Source: Phaeoceros laevis
Lineage: Eukaryota > Anthocerotophyta > Anthocerotopsida > Notothyladales
Direction of reading: 5' to 3'
NCBI GenBank assembly: GCA_049999765.1
Contig: JBNGIQ010008555.1
Span: forward strand, 32,483 to 96,482
DNA: 64,000 bases
Both the position numbers and the translations under genes were made by a program. Shown piece after piece: positions 1 through 12,770 of the stretch. The notes under the pieces were generated by a model that searched no databases, was not told where the DNA came from, and saw only the letters and a program-made list of their open reading frames with translations. Every line of letters starts with the position of its first letter. Position 1 is the first letter of the stretch.

Positions 1-53
1 TTCGCAGGGTGCTTTGTAGACCAATGTGCTAAGCCTGCAAATTGCACTTGCAG

Positions 54-3000
54 GTGCATCAATTGAAAAGTGATATTGCAAGCATGGGGTCTGGTAGGGC
101 CGAGGACCGAGTTTGTCGTTCCGATTTTGCAGCAGACATTGTACGCTTGCAGCATGGTAGAGGAAGGCAGCCTCAAGGTCCTACTGATATGCTTGATGTT
201 GAGAGACTACGCTGGCAGCAGGCTGACAATGAAAAAAACAGCACCATTGCTGAACTTCGGAGGATATTGGAGGTAATTGATCAGCATTCCCATGAGTTTT
301 TACGTAAGATGAGAGGTACTCGGAATGGTTATCTTTCATGCGAGTTACAAATTTGTCCTTACTGGACATGTGCTGGGCAGTAGTGTCTGGTCCAATCGAA
401 GTTATCCTACTTGTCACTGATTCATTTAGGCAATCGTGGATGGGCATGCTGTAGGAAAAGGGAGCAGAGATCGACAAACTGAAAAAAGCAGTTTCATGCA
501 TGGAAGAAGAACTTGCGAAAGAACACCTCTCTGGCACAGCTGTGCAACAGAAACTTACTTCTGACCTCCTTTCTGCGCGAGAAGAGCTAGTCTCGATGAA
601 GCAAACACTTGGTGCAGCACATGAGGTATGCTTGCCAAAGGGTGCACCAGACCTTCTATACATCTGTACCAATGGTGATTTTCTACGGCCTCTACGTTTG
701 CTGACAACGTTGAGACATTTATTCTTTAGAATGCAGAGAAGGCCTTGAGGGATTGGATGGCCTTGAAAGAGTCTGCAGCTGCTCAGGCAAAAGCTTTTGA
801 CGAAGAGCATGCAGCACTAAAAATTGCAGAGAAAGAACTAGTGAGTGGTTTCCTAGCACCTGTATCAATCTAGGAGCAACTCGTACTTTCCTTCTTAGTT
901 CAAACGTCACCTTAATTGGGGAGGCCATAAATGTCAGGGTCAAAGGATGTAAGAGGTAGAAAATGAATATTTCATGTGCTCAATAGTTTTGTCCATAACA
1001 TCACACAGGAGGTCTGCAGGCTGAAAGACGCAGCAGCAAGGAAAGAGATCAAACACCTGCTTGCCCGAGTCGATGCATCCAGATTAGAACGGCAGAAGCA
1101 GCTTGAGCGCCTGAAATCGTCAGTATACCTCTAGATCACAGGTTACGATCAGATATTAAGGGGTTCATCCAACTTTAGCACCATAAGCCTTCAGCGTCCA
1201 TGAAGGGCCAAATCATTCTAGAGCTAGTGGTTCCATCTGTCTTGATGGTTATTTTGCATTTTGTTCAGGTCTTATGAGCAGCAGCTAAAGGAGCAAATAG
1301 CACAAGAGGTCTCAGCTGCAGAGGCCAGAGCAAAGGCTGCGGCAGATAAGTCACTCAGCTCTGTACGGGACCATCTGCAAGCAAAGCTGTACAATGTTGA
1401 GAACGAACTTCGTCAGGTCCTGCAAGGTTAGTGGTGTGTCCGAAGGGTATTTTTTTAGTCTACAGCTTAAACCAAGTGATACTCCCCAATCTTGAATTTG
1501 AGATCTGGAATATGTCTATGCGATGACCACCGGTAGGAGTGAACCAGCACTTAGTAACCATGTAGACTTGATTGGTTCAGAAAATGTCTCTGCATGTCAG
1601 CACATGAAGGATATGCAGGAGAAAAGTTCAAAAGAGGCCTTGGAGTTGAAACAAGCCCTCAAGGCACTCCTGCTGAAGGTTCGCACTTACGATTTGCCTG
1701 GTTGCTGACAGCTGGTGTTACGAAAGTTGGCTTAAGACGTGGATGATGTGCGTAGTCTCAAGGGACATTGTACTATTCGTGGTCCAACAGGAACGTCGTG
1801 CTGAGGCAGTAGTAGGAGAGCTCACAGGAGTTGTGCAATCCCAGGTACGCTGATAAACCAACATAATATTCAGCTACTACTGAGGTTCTTCAGAAGGTTG
1901 AATATAGGCAGGTCATAGACCAGCACTGTCCCATTGTGTTAGAGCATGCATCTGACAAATTCTCGCCTCTAAACACAGAAAGCAAAGCTTCTGTCAGCTC
2001 ATCAAGAGCTAAAGGGCATACCTGCTACTCAAGAGGTGAGAATTTTATGAGATCTAGCTCTGCAAGATCAGAAAATTGATATTCTACAACAAGGTTTCTG
2101 TAATTGCAGGAGTTACGAGCACTTCGTGAAGAAGTGAGTACGTTGAGACTGAGAGCAAGCAAGTGTGAGGATCTGGGAAGAGAGCTCGAAGGTCTCAAAT
2201 CTAAAGTGGCAGAGGCCAGTTTGTTAGCTCAAACAGAAGGGGAGAATGTAATAAAAGAGCAGAAGCTACAACTCCTGACTCTCAAGGAGGAAGGTAGGAG
2301 ATTGGCAGATGAGGCATCTGCATGCCAGGAGAAGCTTCACACAGCTGAAGATGCTGTCAGGGTTAGTAGGTGTGATTCTGAGTGTAAGAAACTCCAAGAT
2401 TTGGAAATTTATATGCAGTTCAGAACGTGAATCGCCCTCAACAATGTTTGACCAGATTAAGAGCAAAATGTTAGAGAGCCAAAATGAAACAATAAAGGAA
2501 CTCAAGTCGGAGTTGAAGGAGGCTTACAGGGAAGCCAAAACAATTGCAGACACCGTTGATGCCAAATGGCATGAGCGTATGAGGGACGATCTTGAGCAGG
2601 TATTTTGTAGGCTTAATGCTGCGAGACCCAAGCAGGTGTGCATTTTCAACAGTTGAGCCCAGCGGGACTAGTGGTCCCTGTCTGGCCACCTGAACAGGTG
2701 AGTACTTTGACGATCTCAGGGGCTCGTGTTGAGGAAGGAGCTGGCCGCACAAGAGAGAATGGTGTATGAACTTGAGAAGCAGCTAAAGCAGGAGAAAGCT
2801 GGAAGCAAGGCAGCTGAGCAGGCGAACTGTGCTCTACAAAAGAAGATAGCAGAGAAGGATAGCATGCTGAGGTGAGTTTGTTGGCAACCTTTGCCAAGTC
2901 ATATTGTCAGTCAAAATCGTAACTGGAGCTTTGCCTACTTAGGTATGTTGAAGAGGAGATAGCTCGTGTAAAGGGCCTTTACGAAAGCAGAGAGAACGCT

Positions 3001-3656
3001 CTTGCTACACAACGAGATGAACTGGGGGAGGAGCTAAAGCTGGTTTCCAGGGTTTGCCTCTCAGCATGCCAGGGGTTCTTTGATATGAGTTCAGTTGGGC
3101 GCTGGGAAGACTGTCCAAGGAAGTTTTCACTGTCAGCGTGCTAAGGTTCCTTGCTATCATGGCAGGAAAAGGAGACTGCAGTAGCCAAAGCTGCTGCCGA
3201 AGCGAGGGCTCAACAAAAGGAATTGATCGAGTTGAATCAGGCCCTTGAGGTTCCTATGTTCCCCTGACTCCCTATCACTGGTCTCTCTAACGCAGGAGAA
3301 TGCTCATTCCTTCATGTTCCTTATGTTGGTGACGCACAGAAACGAGAGAGGGAAATGACTGCAACCATAGCAACCAAGGATGAACAAATCGCTGAGTTCT
3401 CTCAGAAGCTTGTGGACATGGAAAATGAGCTTCACAAGCACATCCAATCTAAGCAAAAGCTAAAAATGCTCTCAAATAGCAAGGTATCATAAATAGTGCA
3501 CCTATCACTGGCTGAACAGCACCTCCTAAACACACTTAGCTAGAGGTAAGGCCTAATTTTCTATAGATTCGCTGTCATTGCTAATTTGACAGTTTTTGGC
3601 TTACACAGGTTAACCAACTTTGCAAGGTTCTTGAAGAACTAAGGGAAGTCACATAG
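54..3656 (+). CDS. Long coiled-coil protein, 3' part of a multi-exon gene (5' end outside window)
   Basis: Fifteen exons can be joined in one frame with GT-AG junctions: 54-272, 455-625, 730-840, 1009-1118, 1269-1426, 1503-1678, 1791-1844, 1979-2035, 2110-2361, 2462-2599, 2720-2871, 2943-3051, 3166-3249, 3340-3483 and 3609-3656. They give 660 residues before the TAG. The first exon follows an acceptor at 52-53, so the N-terminus lies upstream. The product is almost wholly heptad-like, rich in Glu, Lys, Gln, Leu and Ala, with no catalytic motif. It ends near KLKMLSNSK and KVLEELREVT. Such proteins are usually scaffolds of cytoskeleton, centrosome or basal body. A basal-body protein (LRRCC1/VFL1 or CEP class) would suit a plant with swimming sperm, but that is a guess. 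The exon model is well supported by phase; the function is unknown. Confidence 0.75.
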
Positions 3657-3919
3657 TGCCATGAATTGGCCTACAGAATACAAAACTGAGCAGTGAGCGT
3701 ACTTTCTCCTCTCTAATTGCAAAACCATCTGCAGATTGACAGAGGACTGGTTTTCTATCCTACCTAACCTGTACTATACAGAAGATTAACGGTGTCTCAT
3801 TGGGGATGTTCAAATGCTTCCATCCTCATCCAGAAACAAAGAATTCATAATTGACTGTCAGCTGTTTGTGGCAGCCGTTACCAGTCACTCCGGAGACATT
3901 GGTCTCTAGCTCAAGCCCG

Positions 3920-5163
3920 TCATAACATCCTTGCATCCCACACCTCTGTGTGATCCATTTGCATATTGAAGTCGTCGTCGTAAACACCAATTTGTGGCTG
4001 GGAGGGGTAAGAGGTGAAGGGCTGCATATCAATATCCAGTAACTGTTCTCCCCATGTCTGTGGAAAAGTGACGGGTGGTGGCATGGATGTGTCCACCATG
4101 CCATTGCTCTGCTGCATCCTTGGCGCTCCATTCCCATTGTCCCCTCCCCACCTCTCAAAGCTGATGTCCCTTAGCATGCTGGTGTTGCCGGTCGGGCTGA
4201 CGGAGGTGGTTTCCTGCTTCGACACATCCCGATCGACGAAGCCATTTAAACGGTTCAACCTTCTGGATGCAGAACCGCCTTGTGGCTGCTCGGCCCAATC
4301 AGGTGCAATTGGTGGCAGATCCAGGTGGAAACCTGCCTGCTGCATTATTGGGCTGCTTCCACCAGAATGAGTCTGCCCGGCATAAGGACCGTCAGGCAGC
4401 TGCAGGTGGAATGTAGAAAAGTCACCCGAGCGGACGGAAGGTGGGCCTGGACTGTACGAGCGGTCGCTGTGGCCCCCTGAAGTAGTTGGTGTGCAAGGGG
4501 AAGTTGGCCCTGGAGAGGGGATAGGTGCAGCAGGCTTGTTGGAAATACTGCAAACCACCCAAGTGTTGCCCGTCTGCAAAGACTAAGCCACCACAGAGTG
4601 AGCATTCCTGTTACAAGAGGGGACCACGCAACTACTTTACATGGGTTCAGCATGAAAACGGAAGAGAGGAAAAAAGACGGGTAGTAACGTACAGGAGATG
4701 GAGGAGCATGAGTAGGAACTTCGCTCCGGAACTCGTGCATGATCCACTCAGTCTTCCCTTCATTCTGGCTTCGAGTGACTGCACGACCGTTGTAGAATAC
4801 GAGGGTCTTCCTCATTCCTACAACGTTGCCCATTCTGTCCAGGACCTTGGTGGGCTTGCCAGTTGCCTTCCAATAGCCCTGAGGTGTGGACCTATCCTCC
4901 CTTGTAGAGTGAGGGTACTTCTTGGGGCAGGAATGAAACAAGTACCACTCTTGTTTCTCCCCCGGAAAACACGCCTGGCACCGCTGTGGGATTTGTCCTG
5001 GTTCAACAGTGTTGAGGTCCACGACAGGGATATGCTCTGGGTTGACATATGCCCCGCGAATGTGGTCCTGCAAATACTCCATCAGTTCGAGCTCCGTTGG
5101 TTGGAATCGGAGGCCGCGGACGGGGAAATCAAGCAACAACTGAAAGAGAACATTGCCATCCAT
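3920..5163 (-). CDS. NAC-domain transcription factor
   Basis: Two exons on the minus strand, 5163-4693 and 4573-3920, joined by a consensus intron (donor gtacgt, acceptor tttgcag) in phase 0, giving about 374 residues. The NAC DNA-binding domain fills the first exon: subdomain A GLRFQPTELELMEYL near residue 16, then EWYLFHSCPKKYP, GYWKATGKPTKV, VGMRKTLVFYNGRA and TEWIMHEF. The second exon is a low-complexity Pro/Ser/Gln-rich tail that ends in an acidic stretch (YDDDFNMQMD), as expected for the activation region. The Met at 5163 was chosen because it lies just before the domain in a good context (aagATGG); an in-frame Met at 5238 is possible. The intron follows the domain, whereas many NAC genes also have introns within it. 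It should act in the nucleus as a dimer; the subfamily cannot be told by eye. Confidence 0.9.
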
Positions 5164-7500
5164 CTTCGCGGTTTGTATCTCTGTTCTGCACATGACCAAC
5201 AACAAGGAAGTATCAGACACATATCCAGATTTTTGCAATCCACCTATTCGTGTTGCAAGGGAGGCTCAAATCGTGATATCTACCAAAATGGACTGTTGAG
5301 CCAGGAGCGGTAAAACGGCGGTTTCTCCACTCTTCTGAGTCCTATCGCTAGATCGACAGCATACGGAGCGAAGAAAAGCAAACACCTTGCCAACGTGCGA
5401 AGAAAAGCAAACACTAGTCTGAGGGAACAAAGGCTCGCAATCTCTCCACGAAGGATAAAGGGCAACAATTACCTTGGTATCAAACTGGAGAAGAAGATAG
5501 TCGGGGAGACAAAGACTTGGGAAGAGGAGAAGTTCGCAAAGAGGCTGTTGGCCTGGGAGATAAATTTGTTAGAGCAGAGGAAGGAGGAAGGGGATTCCTA
5601 CCTTACATGAGCAGAAAGAGGGGGTTGGGGGGAAGGGCAGGCGTTGTGTACAAAGCTGGAGGAAGAGACACAGAGAGCGTTTCCGCGCACAGCCTCCCAG
5701 CACAGAGAAAGGAACCAGGGGGAATCGCTATCGCAGACAGGGGAGACGACAGCGAGGTTTTCTTGTGTCAAACAGTAGAGGTGATGTAGTACAGGACTTG
5801 CTGGAAGAGCAGGGAGGACGCTCTAGCAAACCAAACCTCTTCCCCAAACAGCGCTTCGACGGCCATGGCGGAGCTGAGACCAGTGAGGAACCGGATGGAC
5901 TTACGCACAAGCGCACATGCGCGGGGCCAGAGTCCTAGAGGGAGCTGCCACAAACTCGAGAGGGAGCCAATGCGGCCAGAATTGAGCAATGAGAGGGCAA
6001 ACCGCCAAACCTTACACCACTTGGCAGCGGAGTAGCCAGGCAAGACGCTCTGCTCCCTCTTCCTCTTCCTCCTCACCTCTCCTCTTCAGTCCTCCTCCTC
6101 CGCCTCAAGGACCAAAACTCAATCCAATCCTCACAGCAAAATGCGCCGCTCTCACAGCTCCCAACACCAAATCCTCTCCTCCAGAAACTGCGCCCTTTCC
6201 ACAACAGCTGACAAACCGCACTCCCGCCACACAGCCTATGAGCGGAACCAGACTACGCTCTCAAATCCAGCGAGGCGGACTCCAATTGCACAGTCCTCCA
6301 CAGCGCAAGCAACCATTCCCACGCCCCGGCACCAGCTACCGGCACTCCCTTCGCCTCCGGATCTCGAACAGCGCTCCCGAACTGATGCCTCCCCGCAAGC
6401 ATTCACACCGTCTTTTCTCCGCCGATTCTTTGAGTCAACAGCCTCAAATTCACTGCGGAGAAAGAGGAGACAAAGGCGCTTGCTCTTGTACCCCTGACAA
6501 AAACTGCGCAGGTGGAGCGGATGAGGAGAAGGCCGGGTGAAGCGCAGAGGAGGAGAAGTCCCGAGTGAGGAGGAACAGAGGAGAGCTCGGGGGGGGGAAA
6601 TAGTGCCGAAGCAGCCCCCTTGAGAGAGGAACGTGGCCGTACACCGTGTGCTCGGATGGAGCAAACCCCTTCTCTCCCACCTCTAATCGAGCTCCTCTAA
6701 TCCCCAGCCCTGGTATGCCTTCAACGGCAAGGGCGAAACCCCGGGCGCCCAATCCCCCACGCCATATTCCTATTCCAGCAGAGTCCTCCGCCCGTCCCCG
6801 TCCCCCGTGGCAGCCCGTTTCGGGCCGCGCTGCTACCGGGAATCACCGCCTAAGCAACTGGGGTTACCGCTGCCTAACCCCGCCCGTCACCAGTCACGCT
6901 CTCCGGCGACCGGTCGTGCTCCCCCGGCGATACTCCTCCTCTGCGGGTCGCGGCGAGCGCGGCCCCCGAGCCCTCTCGCGCCTGCCACGTCGCGCCGAGG
7001 GCTGCCGGGTAAAGGTTCCCTTGAGAGGCAAGCGAGGGCGGGGCCCGCCTCTCCCGCCCGCTAGAGTTGGAATCCCAGCTAAGGCGCCATGAATGCTCCC
7101 CGACCGGGGTTTGGAGGCGGTTAGGACCAGCCAGTTTCGCCCTCCTCCGGCGCTGGCGGCTCCCGCTAAACCTGAACGGTCCCGTTCTAGGCGTACGGAT
7201 CCGCCGGCGCCGGAAAGGAACTTCCGGTGCGCCCGCGCGCGCAAAGCGCGTGGCGTGTCGCATGCTGTCTGCGGACGGATGCATGGACCGATGGATACAT
7301 GTACCCAGTTTTCGTCGCCCGGCTGACCGGGTCACCGCCTGTCAGGGCCGGGACACGGACAAGGACACGGTGCCGGGTATGTGGTGAACCAGGGGGCTCC
7401 GGTTTGGATAGCCTTGACCAGACCTGAACTTGACCTGCGAGGGTTAGGGAAATAATAACCCGAGTCAGGGAAGGCGGCGTATGTGCGTGTGCAGATGCGA
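5164..7500. other. GC-rich non-coding stretch upstream of the NAC gene
   Basis: About 2.3 kb rich in CpG, with pyrimidine runs (6060-6110) and a long G run near 6590. Many reading frames are open on both strands, but their translations are Pro/Arg/Ser-rich, overlap one another and show no domain, as expected from composition alone. It most likely holds the promoter and 5' leader of the NAC gene. No gene is called. Confidence 0.5.
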
Positions 7501-10500
7501 CGCGGCGGTCATGCTGGATGGTCGGGCATGCGACCGCATAAACATAACATGCGGGGAGGGAGGTAGGCCATCATGATGTATGCATGGCATGATTAGCGGC
7601 GTTAACGGTGGCGTCTATTTTAACAGGCAGGCGGGTCCCTTGTTACGTCTGAGTGGACGACTTTGGCGGGCCCGTAGCAGACTACCAAGACTTTTGGGAG
7701 GAAAGTCTTCAGCAGTCAGGCTGCAGAGAACGCGGCTATCATACGGAGACGCGTCTGTAACGTGGCACCTTTTGCCCGTTCCGTCGCAAATCTTTACGGC
7801 GCTCCCTTCCGTTGCAACAGCACCACGACCTAACTATTGGACTTCAAATTTAATGACGAATGTTGTCCTAAAAGTGTCAATATGACCAAAATTACGTGAT
7901 CGTATCGTACAGTGCTTGGATTATAACCAATTTTGATGTCGTCAATCCCAAGGGAAAGAAGGAAATAGTGGCACGAAAAGCAGCATCTCAAGATTCTCGG
8001 TAACGGATTGGAGGCGGAACGCACATAAAAAGTTGTTGCAAAAAAAAGTATAATATTGTGGTAGCAGGTCCCCCGAAGGAGACCCGTTAACTTTGGAGGA
8101 GTTAGCTCAATTAGGGTTCAGATTACGCCCCAAAATGTAGGGGCGATCAATTCGAAGTGTGCAATGGAAAGGCCTCGCCCTCAAAATGACGGGGCGCCAC
8201 GTCACGACACGTCACGCCCCCAAAACTTCCCCAAGTTATAAGGGTCAGGGGGGTCATTTGAGGGTGCCTCTAGTCTGAAACGTGCCTTATCATCCAAAAT
8301 TGGATAGCCTTCGGTCACGCACGTGTCGCCCAGGGAGCCAGCCTCGGCAATCGGGGGATGTTCTCAAGTACTGAAGTACTGAATGCCATTAACGCGATCA
8401 AGCTTTTGTACATCACGTGGTAGACACGTGTCTGCTTTAGCGAGGATCGAACTCACGGGGCTTTTCTGGTCCCATCCCCGCCCACCCGCGCCCAGCCTCT
8501 TGACACGTTGGCATTTGACATGGCACGCTCGGGCTCCGAAGCTGAGGCTCGGACTCGAGCCTGGCGCCCGGGTCGATCCTGGTCCCGTTGGCCAGGCCGC
8601 CTGTCCCCGCGATAGACATGCTGGCAACGTGACATGGCGCCGACGTGGCCCGAGGCCGAGGTTCGTGCCGAGCCTACCTCAACGCTGGTCCCATTGCCGC
8701 CCGCCGGGCAAGGACAGGGCCAGGCTGGCAGCGCCAGCCTGGTGGGACAAGCTCGGCCCGAGGCTGTCGCACGAACATTTTAATTCCCCCATTTTATATG
8801 AAATTTGCAATAACACCTCGCCTTTTGGAGTTGGTGCTCGTACGCAAGAGAGATCCTCCGCACGAATCCGGCGGGATCTGTGAACTTTCTCGCGTCCACA
8901 TCGTTTCTTCGACTTCCTCGCACCTTCACCATTCTTCAGTACGAAGTGAACAAGCTAGGGTTTTATTCCGAGATTGAAGCAGCAGGACTTAGCCAGGGCT
9001 GATCGGTGTTTCCGCGTGGCTGCGGGGGCGGAGGCTCCATCTCTTCCTGCGGGGAGGCTCTACCTGCGGGGCCTGCGCCGAAGCTGCTGCTACAGTGATG
9101 CAATGGAGCGATGGCACGCGGGGGGCCCTACATAATTTCTTGTCCTGAGGAGAGGGGGAGAGAGCTCTTGTCGCGGCCTGTGTAGCTCGCGGAAAATGTG
9201 AGGCTTTGAAAGCATTGTTTATTGGTGTTCAATCGAGGGAGCGCTGCGAAGAGCGGGGGGGAAGGAAGAAAGTCGTTCGCTGGTGGACCCTAAGGAAGAC
9301 TCGTTGCATCACGTCGGGAAGTGGCGCTACTTGGCTTGCTTGGTTGATTGCTGCACCGGGGCCGGAGCTTTGGTAATCGCGGTTAGTAGCCCCACCACCA
9401 CAGCATCCACATCCACATCTGCTGCGGCCTCCTTTCCGTAGATAGGCCGATTATGTCATCACATGGAGGATGTCATTGGTTTGTGCGTAGCAGGCGCGTC
9501 CCGACCACTTTCCCTGCTTGTAGGTGTCACGTCGGGCCCGGAGCAGATGCTCTAACCGCGTTGCGCTCAGTAGACCAAGGGGGGCGCTGGGTGCGCACGA
9601 GACAAAGATCTATCCTCACCCCGTCCGTATGCGGGCTGTGAACAGCAATGGGCCCGCCTACTGCCGTGTTTGTTTGCCTAATTTACTGCCCTCTACGCGT
9701 TTGGCACTGGGTGCGCTAAACAGCTCCAGGAGAGGTGCAGGTAGTCTAGTTTAGCAGAAGAAAGGTTAAAGCGACCCTGTGCAGCATAGAGTCAGCGAGA
9801 TGTGCAATGTTTGGTTTTTGCGGTTTAGGGTTTAGCCTGTCTGATGATCATTCTAGTCAGCTGAATGTGATCAGGTCGCTTTTCCACTCCTGCTATCAGA
9901 CCATCTCTCAAGATCTGCAAAAATTGCCGGCTGATGGAGCTGGACTATGAGCAGACGACAGATGTTTTGGATTCAGAAGTCAGTTTGCAGATTGTGGGTT
10001 CAGGATTTCAGGTCTTTGCAAGCTTCTAGCCAGGCTGCTCTTGGACATTTACTCATTCCTGTTGGCCATCAGATCCGTTATGCCAGCTCAAGTGTCTTTC
10101 CTCCTTCGATCTTCAGAAGCATTCAGGACGAACTACCATTGTTTTGACTAGACTGCTACTAGAAGTACGATTTTCTACTTCGAGTGTCAACTGTGTCCCT
10201 TTTCTACAGAATGCAACTGAGATCCTCTTACAATGACGAGAATGCTACTCCTTTCTTCAGGCGGAAGCTGAGAAGCGTGCCCAGCCAGGCCCCTCTCTCT
10301 TGAAAGGTGCAGGAACAAGCCACGAAGTGACTGGTAAACAGCTGATGCAGCGTGGAGAAAGTCGGCAGGAGCTGTGAAATTTCCTGTGACTCATCAGCGA
10401 CAATGGTGTGTGTAGGTGTCATCGACGGAAGGGGCAAGAGAGCAGCATTCCTTTTTGTCCTTACGCTGGTTTGCTAATCCATCCACATTAATAATGTGTT

Positions 10501-11153
10501 TCGTAATGTACCTACCCTCAGCCTACACGGAGGTTTGATCCTCAAAATTGTGCTGCTGGCCTGCGCGCAATGGCGGGCCGGTCAAACGAGATGTGATGGC
10601 CCATAGTCCACTGGGGTTGACTCTACGCCTGGGTTGGTTTATCCCGTTCTGCGTCATCTACCCAAGTTACAACTTCAGCCACAACTTCAGGGGCATTTCC
10701 TGAAAGAGTTCTCGCCAAGCTATCAGCTCATGAATCCCACGCGCTTGGTACAAGGCCGGTAGTACTTGCTCTAGGACAGGATTACGACGGACTGCTCCGG
10801 AGGAAGATTCCAACTGCTTGTGTCTGGCAAGTTTTTCCACAGTTTCTTGGAATCCAGCAGGAAATTTGGCCTCCAAAAAGGCGATTAATCTCCGGGGCCC
10901 AGGTCGAAAATGTTAAGAGGGCAGTTGAAACCTGCAGAGTCTTCGGTAGAAGGTTTGAATCATTCAAAGACAGTTAACTCTCTTTGTTCATGAAGCTCAA
11001 AATGCCCAGAATGCTGGGATGTTGTACAAGTGGGCAGAGCAGTTTTAAACTAGCCGCTGTCTTGCTAAAAGAACATCTAGTCCGGCTAGAAAAGACTGTC
11101 TATATCCTGCTGCATGCTTCGGAATCCAAAGTTTGGATGTTGGAAGAAGTCCT
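7501..11153. other. Intergenic region without a supportable gene
   Basis: The part 8000-8300 holds short GC-clamped inverted repeats around AAAATG (8126-8146 and 8178-8200) and several ACGTCA/CACGT motifs. The part 8380-8780 is GC-rich; on the minus strand it contains GTTCGATCC (about 8440-8455), which resembles a pol III B box, but I see no matching A box or tRNA fold. From 8880 to 11150 there are only short random frames. Part may be an old LTR or SINE remnant; I cannot prove that. Confidence 0.35.
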
Positions 11154-12638
11154 CTACTTGTAGTTGAGGCGAATTTCTGTGATGCCACGGTACTTCAGCC
11201 TCAGGGCCAGCCCTTTGGAAAACTGCTGATAGTCAGCGGGGTCCCCTCTCAATTTCTGTAGGATAACCATGGATAGGCCAGGAAGCACCTCGAAAATCTC
11301 AGCTACTGCAGAAAGTGGTTCTTTGTCAATATGTTGCACTTTTTCCTCCATTTTCATCTGAAAGTCCCTAACTTGAACCACGAAATCAAGAGTCTCCGCA
11401 GCTGCTTCAATCTGCTGCAGAATTTCCGCAACCGGGAGCTTGGAGGTGAACCTGGTTTCCTCCTTTATCCTGACATCCCTCCCGAGCCTGCTGAACTCGG
11501 GAGCAAGGGCATGGTCCACCGGAGTCATTTGCCCAAGCAGGTCAAAGGCATCCAAGCTTCTAGGTTGCAGTTCACCTTGAAAAAATGCCTCATGATCCTT
11601 GGGCATCTGCCGAAACATAGCTTCGATAGCTCCAAAGTCGGCATGGACGTGCTGAACGTCTTGAAAATCAGGAGGTACATAGCTCGTCTGAAACCACTCG
11701 TTGTCATAAATCTCGTCAGTAGTGATCCTTGACCGAACATCGGGTTGCAGCAGTCTTGCAATCAGCGACTGCACCTCCTGAGAGAAGTAGGTGGGGCACT
11801 CGTAATCCGACTGCACAATCTTCTGAAACATCTCCAACACGTTTTCATCCTTGTCATCACTGACGAAAGGTTGGTACCCTGCCAGGAGCACGAACAGAAT
11901 GACCCCGCAAGACCAGACATCCGCCAGATCTCCACTGTACCCCGCGTAAGATGCCGGGGATATGATCTCTGGAGCCTGGTACCCTTTGGTCCCCACCCTG
12001 GAGTAGAGCCTCCTGTTGCTTGCAATTGACAACTCGTCCAACTCCCTGATGGCACTCAACCCGAAGTCTGTCACCTTCACCTCGTTGGCCCCGTTGAGCA
12101 GTAGGTTTTCCAGCTTCAAGTCCCGGTGGTACACGCCCCTGCGATGACAGAAATGCACAGCGTCAATCAGTCGCTGAAAATGGTGCCGAGCTTCCTCCTC
12201 CCCTAGCCTCCCCATCTTAGCTACTCTATCGTGGAGGTCGCCCCCTGACAGGTACTCCATCACCATGTAAATCTTTCTCTTGGAAGAACACACATGGTGA
12301 AGTCTGGCAATGTAGGGGTGCCTCACCGACATCATTGCATAGATCTCCCTGGTCAGCCGCTCCTGCATCCGCACCTCCCCGACCAGCCGAATATGGTCCT
12401 TGTCAAAGACCTTGATGGCCACCTCCTCCGACGTCTCCACATTCCTCCCCTTGTATACCACCGCGTCAAACCCCGATCCCACCTCTTCCCCAACCTCGTA
12501 CTTCCCTTCCCCTATCGACTGCAGCCCCCTCCAGAACCGTGAGGAAGAAGCCTCCCAGCTGCGCTGCCACCGCGATCTGACTCCAACAACCGGAAGCCGC
12601 CATTTCAGCCTCAACAGGACGGCATGAGCAGCAGCCAT
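11154..12638 (-). CDS. CIPK/SnRK3-like serine/threonine kinase 1
   Basis: Single-exon gene of 494 residues. The kinase domain starts near residue 47. The glycine loop is altered (GSGFDAVV, with Asp at the third glycine position). The other key motifs are intact: VAIKV with Lys76, HRDLKLEN at 171-178, DFG at 191-193 and QAPE near 221-224. The region 361-370 reads SLDAFDLLGQ, which matches the NAF motif by which CIPKs bind CBL calcium sensors. A C-terminal regulatory domain of about 115 residues follows, as in CIPKs. The Met at 12638 was preferred because the N-terminus then reads MAAAHAVLLRLKWRL, basic and amphipathic like an organelle presequence and similar in style to the two neighbours. 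It is the last of three tandem paralogues on one strand. The expected role is Ca2+/CBL-dependent phosphorylation; location in an organelle is inferred. Confidence 0.88.
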   Translation of the reverse strand: MAAAHAVLLRLKWRLPVVGVRSRWQRSWEASSSRFWRGLQSIGEGKYEVGEEVGSGFDAVVYKGRNVETSEEVAIKVFDKDHIRLVGEVRMQERLTREIYAMMSVRHPYIARLHHVCSSKRKIYMVMEYLSGGDLHDRVAKMGRLGEEEARHHFQRLIDAVHFCHRRGVYHRDLKLENLLLNGANEVKVTDFGLSAIRELDELSIASNRRLYSRVGTKGYQAPEIISPASYAGYSGDLADVWSCGVILFVLLAGYQPFVSDDKDENVLEMFQKIVQSDYECPTYFSQEVQSLIARLLQPDVRSRITTDEIYDNEWFQTSYVPPDFQDVQHVHADFGAIEAMFRQMPKDHEAFFQGELQPRSLDAFDLLGQMTPVDHALAPEFSRLGRDVRIKEETRFTSKLPVAEILQQIEAAAETLDFVVQVRDFQMKMEEKVQHIDKEPLSAVAEIFEVLPGLSMVILQKLRGDPADYQQFSKGLALRLKYRGITEIRLNYK

Positions 12639-12770
12639 AGCGCAGCAAGCCTCTGCTCCAGCCGGCCATAGCCATTCCTCGAGGGCTGCAGCGGAATAGG
12701 GCAAGAAACAAATTGCGCATGGCCGTTGAAGGCGGTTTCATGAAAAAACTTCAGATCAAGACTTATTAGG

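Noticed and set aside
5989-7427. Many overlapping open frames on both strands
   Set aside because: They follow from high GC content, give Pro/Arg/Ser-rich peptides with no domain and contradict each other in frame and strand.
8383-8883. 166-codon open frame near 8.4-8.9 kb
   Set aside because: Composition-driven in a GC-rich stretch, with no motif or splice context.
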